In this document: positions 1-8,651 of the stretch, in pieces | Layout: the number at the start of each line of letters is the position of its first letter | Position numbering within the stretch: position 1 is the stretch's first letter | NCBI RefSeq assembly: GCF_003651185.1 | Contig: NZ_RCDC01000008.1 | Coordinates: 1 to 64,000 of the forward strand | DNA from: Stenotrophomonas rhizophila | GTDB taxonomy: Bacteria > Pseudomonadota > Gammaproteobacteria > Xanthomonadales > Xanthomonadaceae | Reading direction: 5' to 3' | Length of the DNA: 64,000 bases | Made by a program: the position numbers and the translations under genes | The notes under the pieces: model-generated | What the model was told of the DNA's origin: nothing | Database searches by the model: none | The model's input: only the letters and a program-made list of their open reading frames with translations

Positions 1-142
1 TGATCAAACGTCTGCAAGATGGACATACATCCTTCCTGCAGGCGCCTTCACAAGATACCTGCGCATACTGTCAAAGAACTTTGGAATCGGCCTCAGCGCC
101 TTCTTCCGTGTGCCCCGACGTTTCCGTCGTTGCGAGCCGCCC
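1..142 (-). other. rRNA operon leader with boxA-like antitermination site
   Basis: On the minus strand the transcript from the three promoters runs through this stretch toward the left edge. GTTCTTTGACA near 69-80 resembles the boxA of rRNA leaders (TGCTCTTTAACA), where NusB/S10 antitermination complexes load. The structural RNA, presumably 16S, would begin left of base 1 and is not visible. The open frames on the plus strand here (about 19-501) look like chance and have no protein character. Confidence 0.65.
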
Positions 143-171
143 ATTATAGACCGGCTTATCTGCTTCGTCAA
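143..171 (-). promoter_or_regulatory. rRNA operon promoter, proximal of three
   Basis: Minus-strand promoter with -35 TTGACG (166-171), 17-bp spacer and a consensus -10 TATAAT (143-148). The start region GGCGGCTCGC is shared with the middle promoter. It is the strongest of the three by consensus match. Confidence 0.8.
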
Positions 172-265
172 CACCTTTTTTCAAGGCCGCTTCACCGAAG
201 TGAACCGTTGTTGCCGATGCCGCTTCGTCGTTCGCCTCAGAGGCTTTCGTCGTTGCGAGCCGCCT

Positions 266-293
266 ATTATGTCAGGCTTTTCGTTTCCGTCAA
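266..293 (-). promoter_or_regulatory. rRNA operon promoter, middle of three
   Basis: Minus-strand promoter with -35 TTGACG (288-293), 16-bp spacer and -10 CATAAT (266-271). The 17 bases just downstream (248-264) are identical to those of the proximal promoter (125-141). This GC-rich discriminator is what stringently controlled rRNA promoters usually carry. Confidence 0.75.
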
Positions 294-372
294 CACCTTC
301 TTTCGAAGGTTGTTGCCGTCGCTGCGGGTGGGTGTTCACCGGGGTGAAGACCGCGTCGCAGCGAGGGAGCGA

Positions 373-400
373 ATACTAAAGACTTCTGAAAATTCGTCAA
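373..400 (-). promoter_or_regulatory. rRNA operon promoter, distal of three
   Basis: Minus-strand sigma-70-type promoter: -35 TTGACG (395-400), 16-bp spacer, -10 TAGTAT (373-378). The stretch upstream is A-rich, like an UP element. It is followed by a GC-rich start region (about 354-371) similar in composition to the start regions of the next two promoters. It reads toward the left edge of the window. Confidence 0.7.
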
Positions 401-459
401 GCGTTTTCGTCGATCTTTTTCATCAACGCGTCATCCATACGTGCTGCTCATCAACAAGC

Positions 460-490
460 GCGGCAGCACGCGCGTTGCGCGTGCTGCCGC
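460..490. repeat. Perfect 14-bp inverted repeat upstream of the BenE gene
   Basis: Arms 460-473 and 477-490 are perfect complements with a 3-base loop. No T-run follows on either strand, so it is not a canonical intrinsic terminator. It lies between the divergent rRNA promoters and the BenE-type transporter gene. It could insulate transcription or form an mRNA leader hairpin; the sequence alone does not decide. Confidence 0.6.
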
Positions 491-533
491 TGGCTTGCTA
501 ACAATGCATCTCTAGTCATCAGGAATGCATGCG

Positions 534-1724
534 ATGTCCGCGGTAGGCAAACGTTCGTTGTGGCGCGATCTCTCCCTGCCTGCGGTGATGGCGGGCTTCA
601 TTACGGTGTTGGTGGGCTTCGCCAGTTCGGCGGTGATCGTGTTCCAGGCCGCACGCGCGGTTGGCGCCGACCAGGCGCAGATCGCCTCGTGGATGTGGGC
701 GTTGGGCCTTGGCATGGGCGTGACCTGTATTGGTCTGTCACTGCGCTATCGGATGCCGGTCGTCACTGCATGGTCCACGCCGGGTGCGGCAATGCTCGTG
801 GTGGGTGCGGGCGCGGTCGGCTACAGCGATGCGATCGGTGCGTTCGTCCTTGCCGCGGTGCTCGGAATGCTCGCCGGCTTCTCGGGGATCTTCGCGAAGT
901 TGATGAAGCGTGTGCCGATGGCGCTGGCCGCGGGCATGCTTGCTGGCGTACTGCTGCGCTTCGGTCTGGATGTGTTCGTCTCGATGGGCACCCAGCTGGG
1001 CATGGCATTGGCGATGTTCGCCACCTGGCTGATCGGGCGACGGCTGTTCCCGCGCTATGCGGTGATCGCCACGCTGCTTGTCGGTGTCATGGTGGCGGCC
1101 GGTCAGGGGCTGCTTCATATGCAGGACGTGCGGCTGGAGCTGGCCACGCCGGTGTTCACCTGGCCAACGCTGTCGTGGTCGGCGGTGTTCGGCATCGCTC
1201 TGCCCCTGTTCGTGGTGACCATGGCCTCGCAGAACATCCCGGGCGTGGCGGTGATCCGCGCCTCCGGCTACGACACGCCGGTATCGCCGGTGATCGGCTG
1301 GATCGGGGTGGTCAATACGCTGCTCGCCCCCTTCGGCGCCTTTGGGCTCAATCTGGCCGCAATCACGGCGGCGATCTGCATGGGGCGCGAAGCACACGAG
1401 GATCCTGCGCGGCGTTACACCGCAGCCGTGGCCGCGGGCGCCTTCTATATCGTGGTCGGGCTGTTCGGGGCGACGGTGGCGGCCGTGTTCGCCGCCTTCC
1501 CCAAGGAACTGGTGGCCTGCGTGGCCGGGATCGCGCTGTTCGGCACCATCGCCAACAGCCTGGCGATGGCCCTGCGTGAGGAGGCCGATCGCGAGGCGGC
1601 CCTGGTGACCTTCCTGGTCACCGCCTCGGGCCTGTCGCTGGCCGGGATCGGCTCGGCTTTCTGGGGGCTGGTGGCCGGCGGCATCTGCCTGGTGGCGTTG
1701 CGACCGCGCCCGGTCGCCCACTGA
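534..1724 (+). CDS. BenE/YdcO-family transporter (benzoate:H+ symporter type)
   Basis: An inner-membrane secondary transporter of the BenE/YdcO family, about 396 residues as usual, hydrophobic over nearly its whole length with around 10-12 predicted membrane segments. Recognisable family stretches are LPAVMAGFITVLVGFASS near the start, VTAWSTPGAAML and SQNIPGVAVIRASGY. The start chosen is ATG 534, nine bases after AGGA (521-524); ATG 525 is in frame but too close to that site. Family members are linked to benzoate uptake, yet no aromatic degradation gene is nearby, so the substrate is open. It converges on the DUF2628 gene with a 4-bp gap. Confidence 0.88.
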   Translation: MSAVGKRSLWRDLSLPAVMAGFITVLVGFASSAVIVFQAARAVGADQAQIASWMWALGLGMGVTCIGLSLRYRMPVVTAWSTPGAAMLVVGAGAVGYSDAIGAFVLAAVLGMLAGFSGIFAKLMKRVPMALAAGMLAGVLLRFGLDVFVSMGTQLGMALAMFATWLIGRRLFPRYAVIATLLVGVMVAAGQGLLHMQDVRLELATPVFTWPTLSWSAVFGIALPLFVVTMASQNIPGVAVIRASGYDTPVSPVIGWIGVVNTLLAPFGAFGLNLAAITAAICMGREAHEDPARRYTAAVAAGAFYIVVGLFGATVAAVFAAFPKELVACVAGIALFGTIANSLAMALREEADREAALVTFLVTASGLSLAGIGSAFWGLVAGGICLVALRPRPVAH

Positions 1725-1728
1725 CGGG

Positions 1729-2304
1729 TCACGCGCCTTCAACTACCCGCAGCACGACGAACAGCGCCAGGCCCACACCCAGCGCGAGCCGGCTGGTCCC
1801 CCCGCGGCGCACCAGTTCCGCGTTGATCCGCTCCGGCTGCCCGGTAAAACGGGCCTGCGCCCGCGCCACCATGCGGCGGCAATGCCAGCGGTACAGCGCA
1901 TTGCCGAAGATGCCCAGCGAGAGCTGCACACCCAGCGATAACACGACGCCGCCCACCGCCAGGTCCAGCAGGACCATCGCCATGCCAATGGCGAAATCGG
2001 CGATCAGCACCGCCAATGCCACCAGGTACATGCGCCGGTACATGAGCCAGTGGAAGCCAAACAGGACGGCCGGCCAGTGCCACGGGCGCGGCCAGCGGCC
2101 ACCGGCGTCATCCAGATGCCAGCGACGGGCATACAACGCGAAGTTGTCGCCCACCGCCTTCGCCAGCAGCGGATGGCGGTCATGCACCGCCACGGCCGCA
2201 TCGATCTGGGCGTCGATCATGGCCTCGTGCATGGCGGTGCTGGGCGCGCGATAAGGATTCCCGGCACTCTCGTCGATCCGGGCCGGGGGCGGAACCGTAC
2301 TCAT
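1729..2304 (-). CDS. DUF2628-like small membrane protein
   Basis: A 191-residue protein with a soluble N-terminal half (contains HPLLAKAVGDNFALYARRW) followed by WPAVLFGFHWLMYRRMY and three hydrophobic segments (about residues 85-150 and 170-190). This layout matches DUF2628 proteins, whose function is unknown. Its ATG overlaps the TGA of the upstream transglycosylase-epimerase gene (ATGA, 2301-2304), so the two are probably translated in a coupled way. A longer in-frame reading upstream lies inside the neighbour and looks non-coding. Confidence 0.75.
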   Translation of the reverse strand: MSTVPPPARIDESAGNPYRAPSTAMHEAMIDAQIDAAVAVHDRHPLLAKAVGDNFALYARRWHLDDAGGRWPRPWHWPAVLFGFHWLMYRRMYLVALAVLIADFAIGMAMVLLDLAVGGVVLSLGVQLSLGIFGNALYRWHCRRMVARAQARFTGQPERINAELVRRGGTSRLALGVGLALFVVLRVVEGA

Positions 2305-4469
2305 AGCGGGCGAACCGCCAGCGTCTGCTGCAACACGTACTGCGCACCCGGCGCCAGGGTCACCACATCCGGGCCGGCATTGGCCGCCTCCAGGCACACA
2401 TAGTTGCGCCAGCCGGCCCCGACATCGGCCATCTTGCTGGCGCCCGCCTCGCCCGGGTTCCACGCGACCAGCGAGCGGCTGCCGCTCGTGGTGATCTCGA
2501 TGCGGCGCTTCAGGCCCGGGTCCTTGAGCAGATAGCGGCCACCGGCCTGGGTATAGATGCGGTCGCTGCGGCCGGGATCGCGCGGGTCGCGCAGGCTCCA
2601 GTCGCCCTGCTGCTGGCGCGGGGTCGCGTAGTTCTCGAACTTGTCCAGGTAGGACAGGCCATCCAGGCCTTCCACGCTGACCTGCATCGCATCGCTGACA
2701 TGGAAGTAGTTGTGCAGGGCCTGGGTGAAGGCGACCGGCTGGCGGCCGGTGTTCTCAGTGATCAGGCGCTGTTCCAGGGTGCGGCCGATCCGCAGTTCCA
2801 TGCGCAGGCGCAGATCCAGGTTCTCCAGCACCGGCGGGGCCAGGGTCAGCACCATGGTCCCATCGGCCTCGCGACGGGCCTGCTGCAGGGTCCATGGCAC
2901 GTTGCGGACGAAGCCATGCGAAGGGACGTCACTGCCCTGCCCCTGGCGGCCGAAATACGGCCAGCACACGGGGCTGCCGCCACGGATCGGGGTCGGCAGC
3001 GGCTGGGCGCTCGGCGAGAGCCACATCACGTCCTGCCCGCCATTGGGCACATAGGACAGCAGCTGGCCACCGAACACGCTGATCGCAGCGGTGGCGAACG
3101 GGGTCTCGACCCTCCACGCGGGGAAGCCCTGGATGTCGGCCAGGCTGAGTCCGGGCACCTTGGGCAGGGCAGCGCGCGGCGCGGCCGGCGACTGGACGTA
3201 TTGGGCATGGTTGGGCGGCAGGGTGAACACGGTGGATGCGGGCATGGTCGGTGTGGAAGAAGGAGGAGCACCGCGCAGGGCGGTGAGGATGCGCTGGCCG
3301 GCACGGCCATCGGCGGGGGCCCAGCCCAGGCGCTGCTGCTCGGCCTGGATGGCGCGGCGGGTGGCGGTACCGATCATGCCGTCCGCCGTACCGATGTCGT
3401 GGCCGCGGGCCAGCAACAGGGTCTGCAGCTCTCGGCGTTCGGTACGGCCGATGCCAGGATCATCGGTTGGCCAGGCGGCGACGATACCCGGGCCACCCCG
3501 CAGGCGATCGGCCAGGGTGGCGATCGCCAGGGCATAGCTCTCGGCGGCGTTGTAGGCGTAGATCGCGTCGTAGTTGCGGAACACCAGCCACGCCGGGCCC
3601 TTGGCACCGGTCGGGAGCAGCAATGCGGCAGTGCTGTCGGCGGGCAGCCCGGCCGGCGCCAGCGTTCCGCCGGCAACCGGCACGATGCCCAGCGCGCGCC
3701 AGTCGGCCAATGGCTTGCGCTGGGTGCGGCCGGCTTGGGCGGTGTTGAAGCCGGCCGGGATCTTCACCTCGATGCCCCACGGCTGCCCGGTGCGCCAGCC
3801 GGCCTTCTTCAGATAGTTGGCGGTGGAGGCCAGCGCATCGGGAATGGAGGCGACCAGATCGCGACGACCATCACCGTCACCATCCACCGCGATACGCGCA
3901 TAGGTAGACGGCATGAACTGGGTGTGGCCGAAGGCGCCGGCCCACGAGCCGGTCAGGCCCTCGGCGCGCAGGTCGCCGGCATCGATCAGCTTGATCAGGG
4001 CCAGCAGTTCACCGCGGAAAAAGGGCTGGCGGCGGCCTTCGCAGGAGAGCGTGGCCAGCGACTGCAGCAGCGGGCGCTTGCCGAACACGCGCCCGTAATC
4101 GCTCTCTACGCCCCAGACCGCGACGATGGTGGCCGGATCGACACCGTACTCGGCCGAAACACGGGCCAGCAGATCACGGTGCTCGATCAGACGGGCGCGC
4201 CCGTCATCGACGCGCTGGGTATCCACCAGCGCGGCCAGGTAGTCCCACAACGGGGTGGTGAACTCCGGCTGCGCATCCAGCAGCGGCAGCACGCTGGGAT
4301 CGGGGGTCAGCCCGGCGGTGAGCACGTCGAAACGCTCAGCCGGGATGCCCTGCTTGCCGGCCTGGGCCTTGAGGGTGACCAGGCACGTGGAGAAGGCGTC
4401 CGGCGCGGCGACCGCGAGCGAGGGTACGCCGAGCCACAGCCCGGACAACAACAGGGGCGACCATCGCAT
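2301..4469 (-). CDS. Fusion of MltB-type lytic transglycosylase, peptidoglycan-binding domain and hexose-6-phosphate epimerase domain
   Basis: A 722-residue exported protein. Residues 1-22 form a signal peptide ending AVAA. Residues about 25-330 are an MltB/SLT_2 transglycosylase, which cleaves glycan strands to 1,6-anhydromuropeptides; the catalytic glutamate is E122 in WGVESDYGR, and GAFGHTQFMPSTY follows. Residues about 340-400 are a PG_binding_1 repeat (RRELQTLLLARGHDIGTADG). After a Pro/Ala linker, residues about 445-722 are a YeaD-like D-hexose-6-phosphate mutarotase/aldose epimerase domain, with family histidines H518 (PSHGFVR) and H586/H590 (LHNYFH) and E694 (CLEAA). MltB proteins are normally 350-400 residues and YeaD is normally a separate cytoplasmic enzyme. 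The frame is open throughout, so this is a real fusion rather than overlapping genes. Confidence 0.88.
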   Translation of the reverse strand: MRWSPLLLSGLWLGVPSLAVAAPDAFSTCLVTLKAQAGKQGIPAERFDVLTAGLTPDPSVLPLLDAQPEFTTPLWDYLAALVDTQRVDDGRARLIEHRDLLARVSAEYGVDPATIVAVWGVESDYGRVFGKRPLLQSLATLSCEGRRQPFFRGELLALIKLIDAGDLRAEGLTGSWAGAFGHTQFMPSTYARIAVDGDGDGRRDLVASIPDALASTANYLKKAGWRTGQPWGIEVKIPAGFNTAQAGRTQRKPLADWRALGIVPVAGGTLAPAGLPADSTAALLLPTGAKGPAWLVFRNYDAIYAYNAAESYALAIATLADRLRGGPGIVAAWPTDDPGIGRTERRELQTLLLARGHDIGTADGMIGTATRRAIQAEQQRLGWAPADGRAGQRILTALRGAPPSSTPTMPASTVFTLPPNHAQYVQSPAAPRAALPKVPGLSLADIQGFPAWRVETPFATAAISVFGGQLLSYVPNGGQDVMWLSPSAQPLPTPIRGGSPVCWPYFGRQGQGSDVPSHGFVRNVPWTLQQARREADGTMVLTLAPPVLENLDLRLRMELRIGRTLEQRLITENTGRQPVAFTQALHNYFHVSDAMQVSVEGLDGLSYLDKFENYATPRQQQGDWSLRDPRDPGRSDRIYTQAGGRYLLKDPGLKRRIEITTSGSRSLVAWNPGEAGASKMADVGAGWRNYVCLEAANAGPDVVTLAPGAQYVLQQTLAVRPL

Positions 4470-4523
4470 TGGCGGAATCCTTGCAGCCAGTGGACCTGCA
4501 TCATAGCGGCAATGCCGCGCAGG

Positions 4524-5498
4524 TCAGGCCGGCTGCAGCAGGCGCAGGCCGAAGGCGGGATCGGTCGCGTTCCAGTGCGCCGTCACCTGCAGCCCGGCAT
4601 CCGCGGCCATCCGGGCGAACACCGCATCGGTGTATTTGTGGCTGTACTCCACGGTCATCGCTTCGCCTTCGGCGAAATCGAAGCTCTGCCCATCCAGCTG
4701 CACGCGCTGGTCGCGCTGGCTGATCAGCTCGGTTTCGATGCGCAGGCGCGGCACGCTGTAGCGGGCGCGGTGGCGGAAGCCCTCCAGATCGAAATCGCTG
4801 CCGATGTCGCGGTTGAGCCGGCGCAGCAGATTGAGGGTGAACTCGGCGGTGACCCCGGCGGCATCGTTGTACGCCGCTTCGATCAGCGCCGCGTCCTTGT
4901 GCAGGTCGATGCCGATCAGGGCCATGCCATCCGGGCCCATGGTCTGGCGCATCGCCTTCAACAGTGCGATGGCGTCGTCATGGGCGAAGTTGCCCAGGGT
5001 CGAGCCGGGGAAGAACACCAGGTGGCGGGCCGGATCGCGCTGCGGCGATGGCAACTGCACCGGCTGGGTGAAATCCGCGCAGACCGGCAGCATTTCGATC
5101 TCTGGCAGCGAGGGCGCGAGCCGGGTGATGCTGTCCAGCAACGCAGCGCGGGAGATTTCGATCGGCGTGTAGGCGACCGGGTCGCGCAGCGCATGCAGCA
5201 GCAGTTCGGTCTTGCGCCCGCTGCCACTGCCGAGCTCGACCACATGCAGGCGTGGGCCGACCACCTTGGCAATGTCGCGCGCGCAGTCCTGCAGCAGCTG
5301 CAGCTCGGTGCGGGTCGGGTAGTACTCCGGCTGCTGGGTGATCTGCTCGAACAGCGCCGAGCCCTGCGCATCGTAGAAGTACTTGGAAGGCAGCTGCCGC
5401 GGTGTGGAGGACAGGCCACGCAGGATGTCGGCGGTGATCTGGTCCCGATCCGGCTGCAGATCGGTCAGCGCTTGGAGTGCATCACGGACCGAACTCAT
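4524..5498 (-). CDS. egtD: L-histidine N(alpha)-methyltransferase EgtD
   Basis: Trimethylates histidine to hercynine with S-adenosylmethionine, the first step of ergothioneine synthesis. The 324 residues are the usual size. LPSKYFYDAQGSALFEQIT near the N-terminus and ELGSGSGRKTELLL (SAM-binding loop) are typical, as are FFPGSTLGNF and the C-terminal region with EYSHKYT. The start is ATG 5498, which overlaps the stop of egtB (ATGA, 5495-5498), giving a tight egtB-egtD pair. The next gene down the strand begins only 54 bp beyond the stop, so the transglycosylase fusion may be cotranscribed. Confidence 0.93.
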   Translation of the reverse strand: MSSVRDALQALTDLQPDRDQITADILRGLSSTPRQLPSKYFYDAQGSALFEQITQQPEYYPTRTELQLLQDCARDIAKVVGPRLHVVELGSGSGRKTELLLHALRDPVAYTPIEISRAALLDSITRLAPSLPEIEMLPVCADFTQPVQLPSPQRDPARHLVFFPGSTLGNFAHDDAIALLKAMRQTMGPDGMALIGIDLHKDAALIEAAYNDAAGVTAEFTLNLLRRLNRDIGSDFDLEGFRHRARYSVPRLRIETELISQRDQRVQLDGQSFDFAEGEAMTVEYSHKYTDAVFARMAADAGLQVTAHWNATDPAFGLRLLQPA

Positions 5499-6781
5499 GC
5501 GGCGTCCCGGGCCAGGCGCAGGCCGGCGAACTGCCACCGGGCCGACGGCGCGAAGAAATTGCGGTAGCTGGCGCGCAGGTGATCGGCCGGGGTGGCGCAG
5601 CTGCCCCCGCGCAGCACCCACTGCCCGCACATGAATTTGCCGTTGTACTCGCCGAGGTTGCCCGGGAAGGTGCGGAAGCCTGGATACGGCCCATAGGCGC
5701 TGCTGGTCCATTCCCAGACATCGCCGAACAGCTGGACGATGTCGCCCTCCTCCTCCGCGCCGCCCGGGTGCAGCGCATCGGCGTCGGCAAAGCGACCACG
5801 CAGGGCGCGGCCGGCCGTCGCCGCTTCCCACTCGAACTCCGTGGGCAGGCGGGCGTCGCACCAACGCGCGTAGGCGTCGGCTTCGAAATAGCTGAGATGG
5901 CAGACCGGTGCGTGGGGGTCGAGCGCACGCCAGCCGCCGAGGGTGAACTCGCGCGCCAGCGCGTCATCCCAGTACAGCGGGTGCTGCCACTGCTGTTCCT
6001 GGCACAGCGTCCAGCCTTCGCTCATCCACCAGCGCGGCTCGCGGTAACCACCGGCCTGCACGAACTGGCGGTACTCCTCATTGCTGACCGGGCGGTTGGC
6101 CAGCGCATGCGCGGGCACCAAGGCGCGGTGGACCGGCGATTCGTTGTCATAGGCGAACGTGGGGCGGGTGGGCCAGACCGGCGCGCCGATCTCCACGATC
6201 TGTTCGGGACTGCTGAGCCACCGCAGCGGCAGCGCACGGGCCGGCGCCGCGACAAGATCCTCGCGATAGGCCGGCTGCAGCGGGTTGGACCAGAACGCGT
6301 GCTTGATATCGGTCAGCAGCAGTTCCTGGTGCTGCTGCTCATGGTGCAGGCCGAGCAGAAGCTGATGCTGGGCCTGCTCGCTCAGATTGCCGGCCTGCAG
6401 TGCGGCGAGCACGCGCTGATCGATCTCCGCGCGGAAGTGCAGCACCTCGTCCAGCGTCGGGCGCGAGAGCAGGCCGCGCTGTGGGCGTGCATGGGCCGGG
6501 CCAATGCTCTGGTAGTAGCTGTTGAACAGGTAGTGCCAGTCCGCATCGATCGGAGCGTAGCCGGGGCGGGTCGCCAGCACGAAGCGCTCGAAGAACCACG
6601 TGGTATGGGCCAGGTGCCATTTCGCCGGGCTGGCGTCGGGCATGCTCTGGACCATGGCATCTTCGGCACTGAGCGGTGCGGCCAGCGCGAGCGTGCGTGC
6701 ACGCACGGTGGCGTAGCGGACGGCCAGCGGCGATGGCGGGGCGGCAGTGTGCGGTAGTGCGGCAGCGACGGCGGTATTCAT
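5495..6781 (-). CDS. egtB: Ergothioneine biosynthesis sulfoxide synthase EgtB
   Basis: A non-heme iron enzyme that joins hercynine with a thiol donor (cysteine or gamma-glutamylcysteine) using oxygen. Its 428 residues show an N-terminal DinB_2 domain with KWHLAHTTWFFERFVL and the metal-binding HHEQQHQE motif near residue 155. The C-terminal formylglycine-generating/sulfatase-modifying fold follows from about 190, with RLPTEFEWEAA and GGSCATPADHLRASYRNFF. Pairing with egtD supports ergothioneine rather than selenoneine (a SenA-like role). No egtA, egtC or egtE is in the window, so the thiol donor is not settled. Confidence 0.92.
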   Translation of the reverse strand: MNTAVAAALPHTAAPPSPLAVRYATVRARTLALAAPLSAEDAMVQSMPDASPAKWHLAHTTWFFERFVLATRPGYAPIDADWHYLFNSYYQSIGPAHARPQRGLLSRPTLDEVLHFRAEIDQRVLAALQAGNLSEQAQHQLLLGLHHEQQHQELLLTDIKHAFWSNPLQPAYREDLVAAPARALPLRWLSSPEQIVEIGAPVWPTRPTFAYDNESPVHRALVPAHALANRPVSNEEYRQFVQAGGYREPRWWMSEGWTLCQEQQWQHPLYWDDALAREFTLGGWRALDPHAPVCHLSYFEADAYARWCDARLPTEFEWEAATAGRALRGRFADADALHPGGAEEEGDIVQLFGDVWEWTSSAYGPYPGFRTFPGNLGEYNGKFMCGQWVLRGGSCATPADHLRASYRNFFAPSARWQFAGLRLARDAA

Positions 6782-6940
6782 TGCGGTGAGGATCGACCAG
6801 CCGGGGTGAGTGCCACGTCATGGCACCGCATCGATCCGGTGACATTGCTCAAGTTGAATACGCGCAGGCCGCTACCGGGGAAGACCCATCGCCTGTGTAG
6901 TCCGGTTTGCACGCTGCAGCCACGGCGCGCCGGCCACCAC

Positions 6941-8260
6941 GTGGACCCCTTCTTGCGGACGCATCTGCTACGCCAGCCCAGTCACTATCTGTTCGTGCTG
7001 CCTGCAGTACTGGTGGCGCTGGGATTGTGGGCCGCCACCCCCGCGGCGGAAGCCGGCAGTTCGGTGCATCGCCTGCTGCCGATGGTGCTGGCCTGCCTGG
7101 GTGTCGGCCTAGCGCTGATCTACAACCGCGTCCGGGCGCTGTGCCTGATGCTGGCCATCGCCTCGGCGTTCGCCCTGCTGCATGGTGTGGTCGGCACGTT
7201 CCTGCGCGATGGCGTTGTTTCGGCGCTGACCCCGCTGATCTTCCACGCGGTGTCGTGGTGGCTGCCACTGCTGTTCCTGCTGCATGGGCTGTGGCCCGAA
7301 CGCGGACGGCTGCGCCAGGACCTGTTGCTGCGTGGCGTGGTCAGCGGGACGGCCCTCGGCATTTTCCTGCTGATGGCCGCACAAGGCCCGGTCGGCATGC
7401 ATGCCTTGTTGTCGGACCGCCACCTGCCGTGGCTGCCGAGTGGCTGGAATGCGCTGGCCCAGCTGCCTGCGCTGTTGTTCGCGGTGACGACGGTCGCGCT
7501 GGCGGTACAGGCCTGGCGCCAGCCCCGGCCGCTGCACACCGCCCTGCTGATCGCCCTGCTCTGCCTGTGGTGGATGCTGCCACGGGTGTTCGTCTCGCCG
7601 GCCCTGCTGCCCGCCGTCAGCTGCATGGCGCTGTTGCTGGTCATCTCGGCGATGCTGCAGGAAGCCTTCCACATGGCCTTCCGCGATGAACTCACCGGGT
7701 TGCCCGGCCGCCGCGCGTTCAATGAATGCCTGCAGCGGGTCGGGGCCACCTACACCATCGCCATGGTGGACGTGGATCACTTCAAGCGCTTCAACGATAC
7801 CCACGGCCACGATGCCGGCGATGACGTGCTCAAGCTGGTGGCCGCGCGCCTGTCCGAGATCGGGGGCGGTGGCCGCGCATTCCGCTACGGCGGCGAAGAG
7901 TTCGCGCTGGTGTTCCTGGATCGCCCTGCCCCGGCCTGCGTGGCGTCGGTGGAGGAAATCCGCGCCAGGATCGAAGGCGTCCGCATGCATCTGCGTGACC
8001 GGGCCGCGCGCAGCCGCGACGATGCGGTGGGGCAGCTGCAGCGTGGACGCGGTGGCAGTGGCGAGGTGGTGCAGGTGACGGTGAGCATCGGCGTGGCCGA
8101 CAGCCGGGTCGCCGACAGCCCGCAGGCAGTGCTCAAGGCCGCCGACCAGGCCCTGTATGCAGCCAAGGACGCCGGCCGCAACTGTGTGCGTGCGCTTGGG
8201 CAGCAGGGCACCGTGCCGGTGCGCGCCAACGCGCTGGCTCAGGGCAACGCGTCGAGATAG
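6941..8260 (+). CDS. Membrane-anchored GGDEF protein (probable diguanylate cyclase)
   Basis: About 439 residues from GTG 6941: seven or eight hydrophobic segments ([16 protein letters not shown] onward), then a GGDEF domain starting at [12 protein letters not shown]. The active-site loop is YGGEEF (GGEEF variant, compatible with activity), preceded by [21 protein letters not shown]. No RxxD inhibitory site sits at the usual place before GGEEF (the residues there are [10 protein letters not shown]). Such enzymes make cyclic-di-GMP and the membrane part is probably a sensor. GTG 6806 is an in-frame alternative, but the added 45 residues look unlike protein and neither start has a good ribosome site. 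The 3' end overlaps the convergent ychJ-like gene by 22 bp. Confidence 0.85.
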   Translation: MDPFLRTHLLRQPSHYLFVLPAVLVALGLWAATPAAEAGSSVHRLLPMVLACLGVGLALIYNRVRALCLMLAIASAFALLHGVVGTFLRDGVVSALTPLIFHAVSWWLPLLFLLHGLWPERGRLRQDLLLRGVVSGTALGIFLLMAAQGPVGMHALLSDRHLPWLPSGWNALAQLPALLFAVTTVALAVQAWRQPRPLHTALLIALLCLWWMLPRVFVSPALLPAVSCMALLLVISAMLQEAFHMAFRDELTGLPGRRAFNECLQRVGATYTIAMVDVDHFKRFNDTHGHDAGDDVLKLVAARLSEIGGGGRAFRYGGEEFALVFLDRPAPACVASVEEIRARIEGVRMHLRDRAARSRDDAVGQLQRGRGGSGEVVQVTVSIGVADSRVADSPQAVLKAADQALYAAKDAGRNCVRALGQQGTVPVRANALAQGNASR

Positions 8261-8634
8261 AACCAGCGGCCGTCTTCGCGGACGAAGCGGCTGTGTTCGA
8301 GCATTTTCACCGCACTGCCGCCGCCGACCTTGTAGCGCGCGGTGAAGCGGACCTGGGCGTGGTCGGCATCTGAGCGGGTATGTGCGTGGATCGTCAGCCC
8401 CAGCCACTGGGTGCGCTGGCCGGGTGCTTCGTCCAGCGACAGCTCGCCCGGGCGCGTGGACGGGTGCCAGCTGGCCAGCAGGTACTCGGCCAGGTGGCGC
8501 ACGTAGGCGCTGTAGCGCGAGCGCATCAGCGCTTCGGCATCCGGCGCGGGGGTGCCGGCGTGGTAGAGGCCGCAGCAGGCGGTGTAGGCCAGTGGGTGGC
8601 CGCAGGGACAGGGATCGGAGAGGGCGGTGGTCAT
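8239..8634 (-). CDS. YchJ-family protein with SEC-C zinc motif
   Basis: A 131-residue protein of the UPF0225/YchJ type. The N-terminal [15 protein letters not shown] is a SEC-C-like zinc-binding motif, followed by [13 protein letters not shown] and the C-terminal NTF2-like part ending [13 protein letters not shown]. No enzyme activity is established for this family. It is divergent from the TSUP gene and overlaps the 3' end of the GGDEF gene on the other strand. Confidence 0.88.
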   Translation of the reverse strand: MTTALSDPCPCGHPLAYTACCGLYHAGTPAPDAEALMRSRYSAYVRHLAEYLLASWHPSTRPGELSLDEAPGQRTQWLGLTIHAHTRSDADHAQVRFTARYKVGGGSAVKMLEHSRFVREDGRWFYLDALP

Positions 8635-8651
8635 GGGGGTATTGTCGCGCG

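Noticed and set aside
19..501. Short open frames in the first 500 bases
   Set aside because: They overlap three good rRNA promoters and a leader; composition is not protein-like.
6590..6605. CCACGTGG-containing sequences at about 6597 and 6937 as further parS sites
   Set aside because: Only the central 7-8 bases match; both outer arms differ from the 16-mer.
6806..6940. Upstream extension of the GGDEF protein from GTG 6806
   Set aside because: The added residues are basic and irregular, overlap the probable promoter zone divergent from egtB, and precede a more natural start at 6941.
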